Assembly: GCA_014155875.1 (NCBI GenBank)
Contig: JACEFZ010004188.1
Location: forward strand, 186,001 to 250,000
Length of the DNA stretch: 64,000 nucleotides
Reading direction: 5' to 3'
Source: Cepaea nemoralis
Lineage: Eukaryota; Mollusca; Gastropoda; Stylommatophora; Helicidae
Position numbers and translations under genes: made by a program. Shown in pieces: positions 22,773-33,010 of the stretch (its first letter is position 1; every line of letters begins with the position of its first letter). The notes under the pieces are model-generated. The model was not told where the DNA came from, made no database searches, and worked only from the letters and a program-made list of their open reading frames with translations.

Positions 22773-23289
22773 TATTCAAATTCAGTTCAGTTATCAGTTA
22801 TCAGTTCAGTTATCAGTTGGGGTATCTTCATTGCACTCCAGACATGTCCATAGGTACTCAGATCCTCCCCCCAGCATATGCATCAGCGTCCGGTGGCTAA
22901 TAGTGCCAGTTCTGTGTTGGTTGACGAGGCGCCTTGTTTTCCCGATGTACCTCTCGTGTCTGGCCATGCCGATTCTTACTCCCAAGTCTTTCATCCTGGA
23001 CAGCGATGTGGATTCACTTGACGTCAGTGTCCTCTGTTCTTGCCATATCTTTGAGGACGTTAATAACATCAGCATGATCCATGGGCTGGCCATCTACAGG
23101 GGGTGCAGAGCCAGCCAGTTTATCAGCTCATTCATTTCCCTTGACTCCCGCATGTCCTAGGACAAAGATGGTGACTTTACAGACAACAAACTTCCGCAGC
23201 GACTCAGTCCACTGTCTACGTACAAATCCAGCTTCAACCTTCTGAATCTTGCTTATTGAATCACTTAGTACACACACGTTGGTATAATG

Positions 23290-23790
23290 CTATGATTCCA
23301 GCCATATGAAAGCCTGTGTAACTGCCATCACCTCCATCATCATGCTGCTCATGGTCATAGAGTGGGCACCACTGGATTCTTGAACGGTTCGGCCCGCTGA
23401 ACGGGCTGTAAATGCCCACGCACTTCTCTGCTGCTTTACAACAGATCCATCTGTATAGATGAGCACTTCGGGGCTATCTGAGTGTTCATAGATGAGCGCG
23501 TTAACCTCTGCATTGACAGCGGCAGGGTTCTGCTCTCTGCACCGTCTGTCGAGTGTGATAATGCAGGAGAAAGTGCACTTAAAAGCAGGAGGCACCGGCA
23601 CCCATTCCTTGCCGGGGTTGATACTGGTAAGACTGCAGACCTGGACATCTTCCGCCCGACCCATCCATGATTTGCCCCTCTTTAGCCTGTCACCCTTTTC
23701 TCTGAATATAGCATCATGCAGAGGGTGCTGCTCATCTGCACTTATTTTTAAGTATGCACGAGCTCTCCAGATCTTGATCCTGTGTTCCAT
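23290..23790 (-). pseudogene. LINE-A copy 2 RNase H region, N-terminal part
   Basis: A 166-codon frame running from the RT end (RARAYLKISADEQHPLHDA) into the first part of RNase H (LIYTDGSVVKQQRSAWAF, MMEVMAVTQAFIWLES). A stop follows. The rest of RNase H continues in broken frames down to 22806, which ends with LVNQHRTGTISHRTLMHML. Confidence 0.75.
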
Positions 23791-23808
23791 TATCAGGAAG
23801 TCAAGGAG

Positions 23809-24189
23809 TTATCTCATTGCTACACAGCTGGTGTCTCTCGTGCAGCCCAAAATGATGCGCATGGCTTCGTTTTGTACCTTTTCAAGTCTTCCAATCTGTG
23901 TAGGGCTGACAGTGAGGATGGCCAGGGCATACTCAATGCATGAAAGCACCAGTCCTTGGAACAGAAGTATTAGCAGTCTTTGCTTGATATTGGCAGTCGC
24001 CATGACTCTCATTGCTGACAAACCTTTTTGAGTTTTCGTTATGACATAATCGACATGATCTCTGAAGGACAGGCTACGATCAAGCCTCACGCCAAGATAT
24101 GTCATTGACTGGGTTCTACTCAGAATGCTCCCATCCATTCTTACTGCCGGAAGGTCTGTGTTCACAATATGGTTGTTTAGGGAGAACAT
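23809..24189 (-). pseudogene. LINE-A copy 2 RT thumb region
   Basis: A 126-codon frame with MTYLGVRLDRSLSFRDHVDY and EKVQNEAMRIILGCTRDTSC. It ends at a stop where the RNase H linker should continue. It lies in a different frame from the FADD segment upstream. Confidence 0.75.
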
Positions 24190-24479
24190 GTAACCGATGC
24201 CTTTGCAGGGTTGACAAGGGCATCGGCATCAGCACACCATGAGGAAATTCGATCTAGTTCGCCCTGCATATCATTGGCAACCGACTGTCTTATCTCGACC
24301 CTGTCGATACACGAGAATGTCGTCAGCAAATGACAGAGTCCTACCCCTCCCTTCCAACTGTTGTTCAGTGATCGGCACCGTAGACACGTTGAATAGTACT
24401 GGTGAAAGTGGTGAACCCTGCGGCAATCCTGGACATATCGTTATCGGCTCAGAAGACCAACTCCCCTATTCAAATTCAC

Positions 24480-24960
24480 TACGGGAAAACATTGTTTTGA
24501 ATGGACATTCTATGAGAATTTCCTACTATGAGCTCAATGACATATGTTTTTGTATTACGTCAACAATGTCTATAAAGGAACCCTACTCAGTAAATACATG
24601 AACAACCAGAAAACGCTGATGATGTCTTGATATCTTTTTCACAAGTTTCTGACTTGCAGTTTTGAACACATTAAAGTTATGGCGGGGGCACAAGCGAGAT
24701 GAAAGAGAATATTAGATTCCGCCACTGTGGGCGATCGGCCGTTGAAACATTTTTACACCCCTAGCACTGCAGCTGGGCCACAATGGGGTGGCGAGGCTGT
24801 GTCTTGTGACAGCGTCCTTTAGTCTCTACTTTTATGAGCGCCAAACAATACATGTGTATTTATTTATGAACTGTCTTTGGCATCTAGAATTGGTAAGGTG
24901 TATTTGCACAAATATCCACGCACATACGCACACACATACACACACAACATTAAAGGATCT
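24480..24960. other. Intron sequence without recognised features
   Basis: A short cacacatacacacac run lies near 24920-24945. Nothing else is identified. Confidence 0.4.
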
Positions 24961-24974
24961 GTGTACACACCTTA

Positions 24975-25215
24975 ATCCTGACTCTGTGGCAAAGGGGTTA
25001 CAAAGGCATTTCGCAATTCCGTACCACGTTCGAAACACACCTACGGGCGATTGGGAAGCAGACTGCCTTGCGTTGGTTTCCATACAAAGGCATGAGTGCT
25101 GGTCATTCAGAAAGCAATGGCAAACTACTGAATGTAAACTTGCCAAGAAATCATAAACAGTCAAAAAATGCTGGGGTGACTGCGACGTCCCGTAAAGGAT
25201 ATGCAGCTAACTTTT
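24975..25215 (-). repeat. SINE-3 family copy, minus strand
   Basis: Reverse complement of a repeat also found at 26165-26336, 36430-36554, 50290-50450 and 55285-55480. Marks are ggcaagtttacattcagtag, gccattgctttctgaa and atatcctttacggga. The function of the family is not clear. Confidence 0.7.
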
Positions 25216-25257
25216 TGTAAATATGAGCATGAAGTGTTAGACCCATATTTCGTAGGT

Positions 25258-25932
25258 CAAAATGGCCGAATGGATAATGAATAAACATCCGGTGTGCCGA
25301 TACCGAGGTAAGGGTTCAATCCCTACACCAGACAGTTGGACTAAAATGTTGACCTCTCGTCCTTGACTTGGGGATGTAAATTACATGTACCTCTGAAGTC
25401 GGAGTGGATTTGCCTAATGGTGAGGAACACTGTTTATAGAGAAAGCTAATCCACGTGCAAAATTAAGTCCAGCACTACTAGAAGTACTTACTAAACAAGC
25501 AGAACAGCCTTTTAATATAAATGTTATAGACGGGTTCTAAGAGTATCTTGGATACAGAAAAGAATAAATGCATCCATATTTCAAGAGCTGAATATTGAAG
25601 AAGGTTGGCTATTAAAGATGATAAAACAAAGAAAATTGAAATATTTTGGTCACTTGAAACGTCATGAAAGTTTGGACAGAACAATAATGGAGGGGTATAT
25701 GCCTGGGAAGAGAGGAAGAGGAAGACTAATGATAAGATGGATTCAGGATGTGGTGGATGATCTCCAGATGGGTGTATCGGATGCAGGACATCATGCTTAT
25801 GACCGAGAAGTTTTCCGCAAGGTTGTTATGGCAGCGAGGTCCTGCAAAGGACATGTTACTGAATGAATGAATGACTACTAGAAGTAGTGTATGGACTACG
25901 CTTGAGTTAAAAAACGAGTGAGCACAAAAAAA
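25258..25932 (+). repeat. SINE-1 copy split by a LINE-E tail
   Basis: tRNA-like head with an A box (tggccgaatggata) and B box (ggttcaatccc), body (gaagtcggagtggatttg) and tail (tggactacgcttgagtt, then poly-A). The body is interrupted at 25487-25873, with the 13-bp duplication actactagaagta on both sides. Confidence 0.85.
25487..25873 (+). mobile_element. LINE-E 3' fragment inserted in SINE-1
   Basis: A 387-bp 5'-truncated insertion with a 13-bp target duplication (25474-25486 and 25874-25886) and a (gaat)n tail. The open frame 25618-25866 encodes an RT C-terminal end (IKQRKLKYFGHLKRHESLD, GKRGRGRLMIRWIQDVVDD), similar to 53040-53270. Confidence 0.88.
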
Positions 25933-26164
25933 AGACCCATATTTCTATAGATCAACCGGCACTCGATGGTTGATGTGGTCAGTATCTTCCTCACTGACCT
26001 TGCTTCCCAAGACATTTCCTAGAACCACTATTGTAGGCTGGGTCAATGTGAGAACCCGGGTCACTTTTGAAAATCTACCCCCATGTGAATTCAAACTCAT
26101 GACCATCAGTTTAGCAGATGAGCATCTGGCCACTATGCAACCATGTTCTTTAGTTGCATATCTT

Positions 26165-26348
26165 TTACTGGACGTCACAGTCAAAGTATTTTTTTATGCT
26201 GTTTGTGATCTCTTGGCAAGTTTACATTCAGTAGTTTGCCATTGCTTTCTGAAATACGGCACCCATGCCATTTCGTATTTAAAAAAAAAAACCACGGAAG
26301 ATGGTCGGCTGCCAAATCATCCACAGCTGTGTTTCGAATGCCGTATGC
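26165..26348 (+). repeat. SINE-3 copy, interrupted by the LINE-N derivative
   Basis: Contains ggcaagtttacattcagtag, gccattgctttctgaa and a poly-A tract. It is cut at gtttcgaatgccgtatgc. The rest continues at 27714-27800 (ggattacaaactgcgtccctaacccc). Confidence 0.72.
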
Positions 26349-27713
26349 CACCCCCGATGTGTCTCCACCTTGCCGTGGTGGAGGAGCTTGCGTGTCCCAT
26401 CGACCCCATGTGCTTGCCGATGGGTGAAAACTACATATCGGACGGCTCGTGGGATAGGGACCAGACTAAGAGAGACACAACCTGCTGCCCTGCAGGTAAG
26501 ACTGAGGATAGCAGTCAAAATCAGGCAAACGATCCCTAAATCTCAGTTCGGACAAAACCTCTAAGGCTCCCATCCGAGGTGTATGGCTGAACGTCTCTAA
26601 GCCATAAACTCTCGGAAGTGAGAACCTGGCCGACACAAACCTACATCAAAATTGTGATGATGTGCTGAGAACGCTACATGCTCGGCGCAGATTCGTTCGA
26701 TTTCTCTTAGCTGGGGGATATGAGGTATCCCCGGATGAAAGGGACTGGCCATTACTCGCCCACAGACGCACGGAGGTAAGGTGCTGAGCCGGCAGCACAT
26801 GTAGCCTACCTCGTGAGCGAGTACAAAAGGTGGAAAAACACCTCGGACGCACGTCTCGCAGACGTCCGATAGTCTGTAACCACACTCATGGAGTGAGTGT
26901 AGTCAAAGGTGGAAAATTGTCTCGTTGACACGAAATGGAACGCCTGTCTTGCGAATCCATTACGTGGCAGCCCAAAGCGAAAGCTTGCTGTGTGGAAGCC
27001 GAAACAAGAGTCTCGAAACCCAAGGAAGGCTAACCTCATTAAAAAATGCCCGCCGGAAGCCGGAAGTGTCGTCCTACGGGTGGCAAACTAAAAATTGACA
27101 CTACGCAATTACGTCCGAGTGAAATGTCTTGTCCGAATGTCTCTCGTGCTAGGAACAGCTCTGACTACCTAGTTTCCGAATGCCGCTCTTGTTCGGAACA
27201 GCTCTGACTAGGTAGTTTTCCGAATGTCTGTCGTGCCTGGAACAGCTCTGACAGGGCGCAACGACAAGCACATGTCCGAAAACTCGCTGAGTGGACACCG
27301 TCTGCAAACCTGTCTGGTTTGTGCGGGAATGGCCCGGGGCAAACGAAATGACCAATATATTGAAGTGAGGATCTAAAGCAGCCATGAGCAGGACGTGACG
27401 ATTTCCCTCGGTGAGCCCAGATCCAGGGCGTTATGTGTCGGCCCTGCAACTATGGAAGCAACCTTGGATGGCGGAAAATGCTATGGACTGTCCCTGCCTT
27501 CCTTTGAGGGATGACCGTTGTCTTCGACCGTTCTAACTTGGCCAGCATGGTTGTAGATGGCACCACAAAAGTGAGAGTCTCCCAGGAATGCTACCTGGTC
27601 AAAAAAGCACGCTAAAGTCGATGTGTTGGCCTACGGGTTTCGGCCCAAGGGCGCATAACAGACACACCGCAATCACATCTGAAAAAACACTCCGGATGAA
27701 CGAAAAGAAGAAG
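26349..27713 (+). mobile_element. Non-autonomous LINE-N derivative (5' and 3' ends, no ORF)
   Basis: A 1365-bp insertion with a 12-bp duplication, aatgccgtatgc (26337-26348 and 27714-27725). The 5' end (gtctccacc...ggtggaggagcttgcgtg, then gggaccagac...agagacac and cctgctgccctgcaggtaag) aligns with the first 170 bases of LINE-N at 28359. The 3' part (gaaatgg...gcgaatccattacgtgg unit, then gcaggacgtgacgatt, tggatggcgg and the tail) aligns with the LINE-N 3' UTR at 32618-33451 and ends in (gaa)n. No endonuclease, RT or RNase H frame remains. Between the ends is a threefold repeat of ggaacagctctgac (27152-27252). It looks like a complete non-autonomous element mobilised by LINE-N proteins. Confidence 0.85.
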
Positions 27714-27725
27714 AATGCCGTATGC

Positions 27726-28030
27726 AGGATTACAAACTGCGTCCCTAACCCCTTCACCAGAAGGCCAGAAACTATGGCTGCACCACAAATATGAGATTTC
27801 CCTTATATGTACATGTTTATGATCGAAAGATCTATTTTAAATCTGCATTTTTGCCCCCCAAGACAGTCAACAAAAACAAGAAGTAGAATCCGTAAGCCAT
27901 AATGGAATACAATCACAAGTGGAAAAAGTGGACGTTGCGGATAGTACCTTTATCAGCACACAAACATTGCTGATTTAAATTTTAAATAATAACATGTTTT
28001 GAAGAGAACAAAAACTACATTTGTTTTCAG
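27726..28030. other. Rest of SINE-3 and intron 3 end
   Basis: Bases up to about 27800 belong to the interrupted SINE-3. The remainder up to the exon 4 acceptor has no recognised feature. Confidence 0.5.
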
Positions 28031-28201
28031 GGAGGTCACGTCTAGAACCCGTGGCGATCATTATTCTGTCTGTGGTCATGTCCTTGGCGTCGTTAGAGGT
28101 TCTGTTGACGGCTATTCGTAAAATTGTTGAGTTCACTATTGACCTTGATGACATTGCTGTGTTTGAACTTCCGACTATTATCATCGCAGCAAGCACAGTG
28201 G
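28031..28201 (+). CDS. Mn-type CDF transporter, exon 4 (TM3-TM4)
   Basis: Acceptor ttgttttcag and donor acagtgg|gtgagt enclose 171 nt, phase 1 in and phase 1 out. The product begins RSRLEPVAIIILSVVMSLAS and ends ELPTIIIAASTV. RxxLEPVxIIIxSVxM after YPIG is typical of TM3 in this CDF group. The polar stretch TIDLDDIAVFEL is the TM3-TM4 loop. The 78-bp array begins about 10 bp after the donor. Confidence 0.92.
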
Positions 28202-28209
28202 GTGAGTTA

Positions 28210-28358
28210 AAACTTACAGGTGTCAGATGGTGATGAGTGTGTCAGAACTGTTTCATTTGTTGTTTGTTGAACTGTTGTTCTTTGTTTATACTTACAGGTG
28301 TCAGATGATGATTGGTGTGTCAGAACTGTTTCATTTGTTGTTTGTTGAACTGTTGTTC
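28210..28358 (+). repeat. 78-bp array, left part (before LINE-N)
   Basis: Nearly two units of the array that resumes at 33452. Its first unit starts with aaacttacaggtgtcag, right behind the exon 4 donor. The last 12 bp, gaactgttgttc (28347-28358), are the target duplication of LINE-N. Confidence 0.93.
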
Positions 28359-28365
28359 CCCCTCT

Positions 28366-28740
28366 GCTGTGTGTCCACCGTGACGAGGTAGAGGGGCTTG
28401 TGCGTCCCAATGACCCCAAGAGCTATGCCGACGGTAGCACAGCTACTGGTAGGGCCACCCATGTCGGACAGGTCAAGGGAGAGGGACCAGACGAAGAGAC
28501 ACACAAACCTGCTGCCTTGTAGGTAGACTGGGGACAGTCAAAGGCTAGGGAAAGCACCCCAAATACATGCTTGTCGAAATCGGATGTACTGAGCCACAGG
28601 CTTGACAAAGCAGTGCAACGTGAAACCTGCTGCCTTGTAGGTAGACTGGGGACAGTCAAAGGCTAGGGAAAGCATCCCGAATAAATGCTTGTCGAAATCG
28701 GATGTACTGAGCCACAGGCTTGACAAAGCAGTGCAACGTA
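28366..28740 (+). repeat. LINE-N 5' UTR with 118-bp direct repeat
   Basis: A unit starting acctgctgccttgtaggtag occurs at 28507 and 28625, period 118 bp. It ends with gccacaggcttgacaaagca both times. The non-autonomous relative at 26349 has one related stretch. Repeated 5' units are known as promoter monomers in some LINEs; a promoter role here is inference. Confidence 0.85.
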
Positions 28741-28749
28741 ACTTAATTC

Positions 28750-31700
28750 ATGATGTCACAAATCAAAATTAATCGATATGGTGCTAATCCCGTGAAGTCC
28801 CATCAGGCGGTGATAGTGCCGGGCCCCCTGCCTCGAGGGGGTCCACCCATGACTACTGGTGGTCACCTTCCCCTGTGCTGTGGAGTCAAGGCACAGAGGA
28901 GTAGGTTAAGAGCTATTGACCAAATACCCCGGACACTCAACATACTACAGTGGAATGCCGAAGGAGTTTACAAGAAGAAAGACTCCCTAACACATCGTCT
29001 TCATAAAGATAGAATAGATGTGGCATGCATTCAAGAGACACACCTCAACGCCAATCACAAATTCTCAGTCAGAGGATATCAGGCCACACGTTTCGACCGC
29101 GAAGGACACAAAGGAGGAGTTCTAATACTTACACGAAATACAATACCTTGCAGCGAAGTATCTGTGATCTCTGACAACCAAACGGAAATTATAGGTGTTG
29201 ACATAATGATAAAGGACGTGAAAATAAGAATCTACAATCTGTATAGCCCAGCAGATAAGGACCTTACACTCTCAAACATGAAAATAACTGACACAAACTG
29301 CATTATTGTCGGAGACTTTAATAGCCGTTCAGAAAGATGGGGATACCCAGATACTGACAAAAGAGGAGATGAATTAGAGGACTGGGAAATAGACTCAAAT
29401 CTCCATCTACTCAACAAAGCGGATGACACACCGAGCTTCTACTCCAGAAGATGGCTTACCACTTCTACTCCAGACTTAGCTTTCTGCACAGGAGACATCC
29501 TCCACAAAATCGATCGCCATGTGCTGGACCAATTAGCAGGTAGTGACCACAGACCAATCAAGCTTGAAATGAATATGGAGTATGTTCCACAGGAGCAAAA
29601 GCCCTTGCCCCGCTGGAATTACAAACGAGCAGATTGGGACAGATTTGCCATACTAACAGACAAATATTGTGAAAACATAAATACACGATATGGCAACATA
29701 AAGCAAATGGTGGAAAGTCTAAACAGAGCGATAATACAGGCAGCCACTGAGTCCATTCCAAGAGGAGCGAGGAAAAATTACAAACCATACTGGACTGAAG
29801 AACTACAAAGTTTGGAGGACAAAGTTGAAGATGCCAGGAAGACAGCAGAGAGAGAACAAACAATTGAAGCAAACATCTCTCTCAAAGCCATCTCAGCAAA
29901 ATATAAAAGAACAGTAAATCAAACAACAAGAGATTGTTGGAGGGAAAAAACAGAAAACCTGAATTTTGACAGGGATGGAAATAAACTATGGAAACTAGTG
30001 AAAGCCATGAACAATGAAGGACCTAGAAACAAACATATAACAATTAAACACGGAAATGCCTTGCTTACAGGCAAAAAGGCTGCAAATGCACTAATGGAAC
30101 ACTATGCAAATGCAAACCACATTGATATTACAACCGAACAGAAGAAAGCAATCAAAGACAAACAGACACATCATAGAAATACAGAGACAGCAGCAGAATA
30201 TATGATGGCAAATCTAACAATGGAAGAAATGGAACAGGCAATGAATACCCTAAAAAAGAAGAAATCACCAGGAAAGGATGGAATCACAAATGAAATGCTA
30301 ATAGGACTAGGCACCAAGGCAAAGAAGAAACTACTAGCAGTCCTAAATAACAGCTGGAAGAGAGGAATAGTCCCACAGGCATGGAAGGAAGCTATACTAA
30401 TACCAGTCCCAAAGAAAGGAAAAGACCTGGAAGAACCAAATGGCTATCGACCTATCAGTCTACTGAGCTGTGTAGGAAAATTAATGGAACGCATTATCAA
30501 TGGCAGGCTAACATGGCATCTGGAAGAAAACAAACTCTTAACACCACACCAAGCAGGATTCAGAAAATACAGATCCACTGAAGATCAAATAACCTATATA
30601 GCTCAGGAAATAGAGGATGCCTTCCAAGAGAAAAAGCACACACTAGCAGTCTGGATAGATTTAGAAAAAGCATTTGATAAAGTATGGAAGGAAGGACTGA
30701 AAGTAAAACTGCAAAACATGCATGTTTGTGGAAAAATGTATAAATGGATCAGCCACTACCTTGAGAACAGAACTGCCAGGACAAAAGTACAAGGACAAAC
30801 AAGCAAAATGATGCTGCTGGAGCAAGGTGTCCCCCAAGGAGGAGTTCTTTCACCAACATTATTCCTAGCATATATAAATGACATCACAGAAAATTTTCCA
30901 GCCAGAGTACACACATCCTCCTTTGCAGATGACCTAGCCATATGGACATCTGAAGAATATATTAGTACAGCTAACAGCAGAATACAGCAAGCCTTATTAG
31001 CGCTAGAGGACTGGTCAAAATCATGGCTAGTGAAGATAAGTGAGGAGAAAACAACATGCACAGTGTTCTCCCTCTCAAATAAAACTCAGCAACCTAAGCT
31101 GGTATTGAATGGAAAAATATTGCGCCATGAAGAAAATCCAAACTATCTAGGAGTCACCTTTGATCGTCGCCTGACATGGAAGACACAGGTTGAGAAAAAT
31201 CGAACAAGAGCAAGGCAGAGAATGGCAATCATGAAAAAGCTTGCTGGTACAACGTGGGGAGCAGATGAGAAAGTTCTCAAGAAGTTATATACTGGACGGG
31301 TGAGGCCAGTACTGGAATATGGCATTGCAGCTTGGGCAACAGCAGCTAAGTCAAACTTTAACAAAATAAGTAGAGTCCAAAACCAAGGAATGCGAATCAT
31401 AACTGGAAGCCTGAAGACAACGCCTATTAATGAACTAGAAAAGATCACTTGTTTACAACCAATGCAGGATAGAAGAGATAGCAGAGCCCAGCAACAAGCA
31501 GAAAAATTTAGAAGATTGACAGACCACCCTATGTACAACAGATTTAATGGTTTTGGAAAGGGAAGACTGAAGCGTAGCAACTTTGTAGAAACTGCAAAAC
31601 GAAGGATTAGGGCAGATCCTATACTTAACATATCAACAGTCACGCCCATACACAATGCACACAAGTTCCCAGCTTGGAGACAGCAGCAACTGCCTGAGAT

Positions 31701-31932
31701 GATAGAAAACATTCCTGGTATTGAGAAAAAGAACACACAGCATGAAACCGAAAGAAGAGAAATAACCCTAAACTACATAAAAGAACATTACCCAAGCAGG
31801 AATTGGACCCATGCATATACAGATGGATCAGCCAAAAATTCAATAGAGAATGGAGGAGGAGGAATTCTCCTAAATTTAAAAAAATGGAGTGAAAAAAACA
31901 CATTCAATGGCAACTGGAAAATTTTCAAGTAA
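28750..31932 (+). CDS. LINE-N ORF: endonuclease, reverse transcriptase, start of RNase H
   Basis: An open frame of 1060 codons. Residues ~60-275 are an APE-type endonuclease (LNILQWNAEGV, ACIQETHL, VGDFNSRSERWG, GSDHRPIKLEM). RT spans ~505-830: SPGKDGITNEML, GYRPISLLSCVGKLMERI, LTPHQAGFRKYRSTEDQI, WIDLEKAFDKVW (motif A), GVPQGGVLSPTLF (motif B) and SSFADDLAIW (motif C, about residue 725). The catalytic residues I can check are intact. RNase H begins with HAYTDGSA near residue 1023. The frame then runs into a stop, because a shift in an A-run at about 31878-31884 throws it off. The rest of RNase H follows in the next frame from about 31885. It acts by target-primed reverse transcription in related elements. 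Confidence 0.9.
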   Translation: MMSQIKINRYGANPVKSHQAVIVPGPLPRGGPPMTTGGHLPLCCGVKAQRSRLRAIDQIPRTLNILQWNAEGVYKKKDSLTHRLHKDRIDVACIQETHLNANHKFSVRGYQATRFDREGHKGGVLILTRNTIPCSEVSVISDNQTEIIGVDIMIKDVKIRIYNLYSPADKDLTLSNMKITDTNCIIVGDFNSRSERWGYPDTDKRGDELEDWEIDSNLHLLNKADDTPSFYSRRWLTTSTPDLAFCTGDILHKIDRHVLDQLAGSDHRPIKLEMNMEYVPQEQKPLPRWNYKRADWDRFAILTDKYCENINTRYGNIKQMVESLNRAIIQAATESIPRGARKNYKPYWTEELQSLEDKVEDARKTAEREQTIEANISLKAISAKYKRTVNQTTRDCWREKTENLNFDRDGNKLWKLVKAMNNEGPRNKHITIKHGNALLTGKKAANALMEHYANANHIDITTEQKKAIKDKQTHHRNTETAAEYMMANLTMEEMEQAMNTLKKKKSPGKDGITNEMLIGLGTKAKKKLLAVLNNSWKRGIVPQAWKEAILIPVPKKGKDLEEPNGYRPISLLSCVGKLMERIINGRLTWHLEENKLLTPHQAGFRKYRSTEDQITYIAQEIEDAFQEKKHTLAVWIDLEKAFDKVWKEGLKVKLQNMHVCGKMYKWISHYLENRTARTKVQGQTSKMMLLEQGVPQGGVLSPTLFLAYINDITENFPARVHTSSFADDLAIWTSEEYISTANSRIQQALLALEDWSKSWLVKISEEKTTCTVFSLSNKTQQPKLVLNGKILRHEENPNYLGVTFDRRLTWKTQVEKNRTRARQRMAIMKKLAGTTWGADEKVLKKLYTGRVRPVLEYGIAAWATAAKSNFNKISRVQNQGMRIITGSLKTTPINELEKITCLQPMQDRRDSRAQQQAEKFRRLTDHPMYNRFNGFGKGRLKRSNFVETAKRRIRADPILNISTVTPIHNAHKFPAWRQQQLPEMIENIPGIEKKNTQHETERREITLNYIKEHYPSRNWTHAYTDGSAKNSIENGGGGILLNLKKWSEKNTFNGNWKIFK

Positions 31933-32602
31933 CTTCAAAGCGGAGGTAGAGGCTTTGAAAACTGCAGCAGAAATGCTCCTGATGGAGGAAAATAAAGAGA
32001 AGCAAATAGCTATCTTCACAGATGCAAAGTCAGCTGTCTCAATACTGAAGAGCAATAACAGCACAGAACTAACTGACCTAAGAGCAGCACTCCATGGTCT
32101 ATGCCAGAAATCCAAAAAAGTTGTAATACAGTGGATCCCATCACATTGCAGTATACCTGGAAACGAAGAGGCTGACAGACTGGCAAAAGAGGGCGGACGA
32201 CTACCACAGCCTGACATAGACATAACCTATAATGAGGCAAAGAGGTTGATAAAAAGCACTTACAGAACCAAATGGGAATCAGAGCATCCAGGCCATCAGA
32301 AGGATGATGCATATTACAAACTCGACCGAAGAGAACAAGTAGCAATCTTCAGACTCCGCACAGGACATAACAGGCTGAAATACCACTTGTTCAATAAACT
32401 AAAGATAGGAGATACCGATGAATGTAATTGTAGAACTGGAAAAATGACAGCAAAACATTTGCTGCAGGATTGCCCAACGTATGCAGAACAGAGAAAGATA
32501 TTTTGGCCCACACCTGCTTCATTTGAGGACAAGCTCTATGGAGATATCAACAAGCTCAAGTTGACCGCAGCTTACTTTAACTACATACAGGTTGACATTT
32601 AA
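31889..32602 (+). CDS. LINE-N ORF continuation: RNase H and C-terminal Cys-rich end
   Basis: The frame, +1 to the ORF above, is open for 237 codons. It provides the remaining RNase H positions (KAEVEALKTA, IFTDAKSAV, WIPSHCSIPGNEEADRLAKE) and then a C-terminal C-x-C...HLLQDC module. It overlaps the upstream frame by 44 nt. The ATG at 31889 is probably not a real start; this is the same protein split by a one-base change in a homopolymer. A sequencing error cannot be excluded. Confidence 0.85.
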   Translation: MKKTHSMATGKFSSNFKAEVEALKTAAEMLLMEENKEKQIAIFTDAKSAVSILKSNNSTELTDLRAALHGLCQKSKKVVIQWIPSHCSIPGNEEADRLAKEGGRLPQPDIDITYNEAKRLIKSTYRTKWESEHPGHQKDDAYYKLDRREQVAIFRLRTGHNRLKYHLFNKLKIGDTDECNCRTGKMTAKHLLQDCPTYAEQRKIFWPTPASFEDKLYGDINKLKLTAAYFNYIQVDI

Positions 32603-32626
32603 AGGTGCATGAAGACCCAGAGGCAT

Positions 32627-33010
32627 GAAATGGAATATTGCTTGGATAGCAAATCCATTATGTGGAAAGTCCAAATCGAAAGCTCGCCGTGTGGGCTTCA
32701 TAAAAGGTGGAAAAGTGTCCTGGTGGCACGAAATGGAATATTGCTTGGATAGCAAATCCATTACGTGGAAAGTCCGAATCAAAAGCCCATTGTGTGGGCT
32801 TCATAAAAGGTGGAAAAGTGTCCTAGTGGCATGAAATGGAATATTGCTTGGATAGCAAATCCATTACGTAGAAAGTCCGAATCAAAAGCCCACTGTGTGG
32901 ACTTCATAAAAGGTGGAAAAGTGTCCTAGTGGCAAGAAATGGAATATTGCTTGGATAGCAAATCCATTACATGGAAAGTCCGAATTGAAAGCTCACTGTG
33001 TGGATGTCAT
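32627..33010 (+). repeat. LINE-N 3' UTR, 103-bp tandem repeat, four units
   Basis: The block gaaatggaatattgcttgg starts at 32627, 32730, 32833 and 32936, exactly 103 bp apart. The non-autonomous element has one related unit near 26932. Confidence 0.95.

Larger units (their letters stand above)
22785..24466 (-). mobile_element. LINE-A copy 2, 5'-truncated
   Basis: A 1.7-kb minus-strand insertion with a 12-bp duplication, tattcaaattca (22773-22784 and 24467-24478), and a (ctgataa)n-like 3' tail. It runs from mid-RT (GLPQGSPLSPVLF) through TLSFADDILVYRQG with both catalytic Asp residues, MTYLGVRLDRSL and RNase H. A frame break lies near 24190 and stops lie near 23809 and 23290. RNase H shows IYTDGSVV, MMEVMAV and VLGHAGVKGNERADKLAG. 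A useful reference for the mutated motifs of copy 1. Confidence 0.88.

Noticed and set aside
28359..28430. HDV-like ribozyme at the LINE-N 5' end
   Set aside because: The hairpins are real, but I could not assign the nested double pseudoknot or the catalytic C. Kept only as a structural finding.
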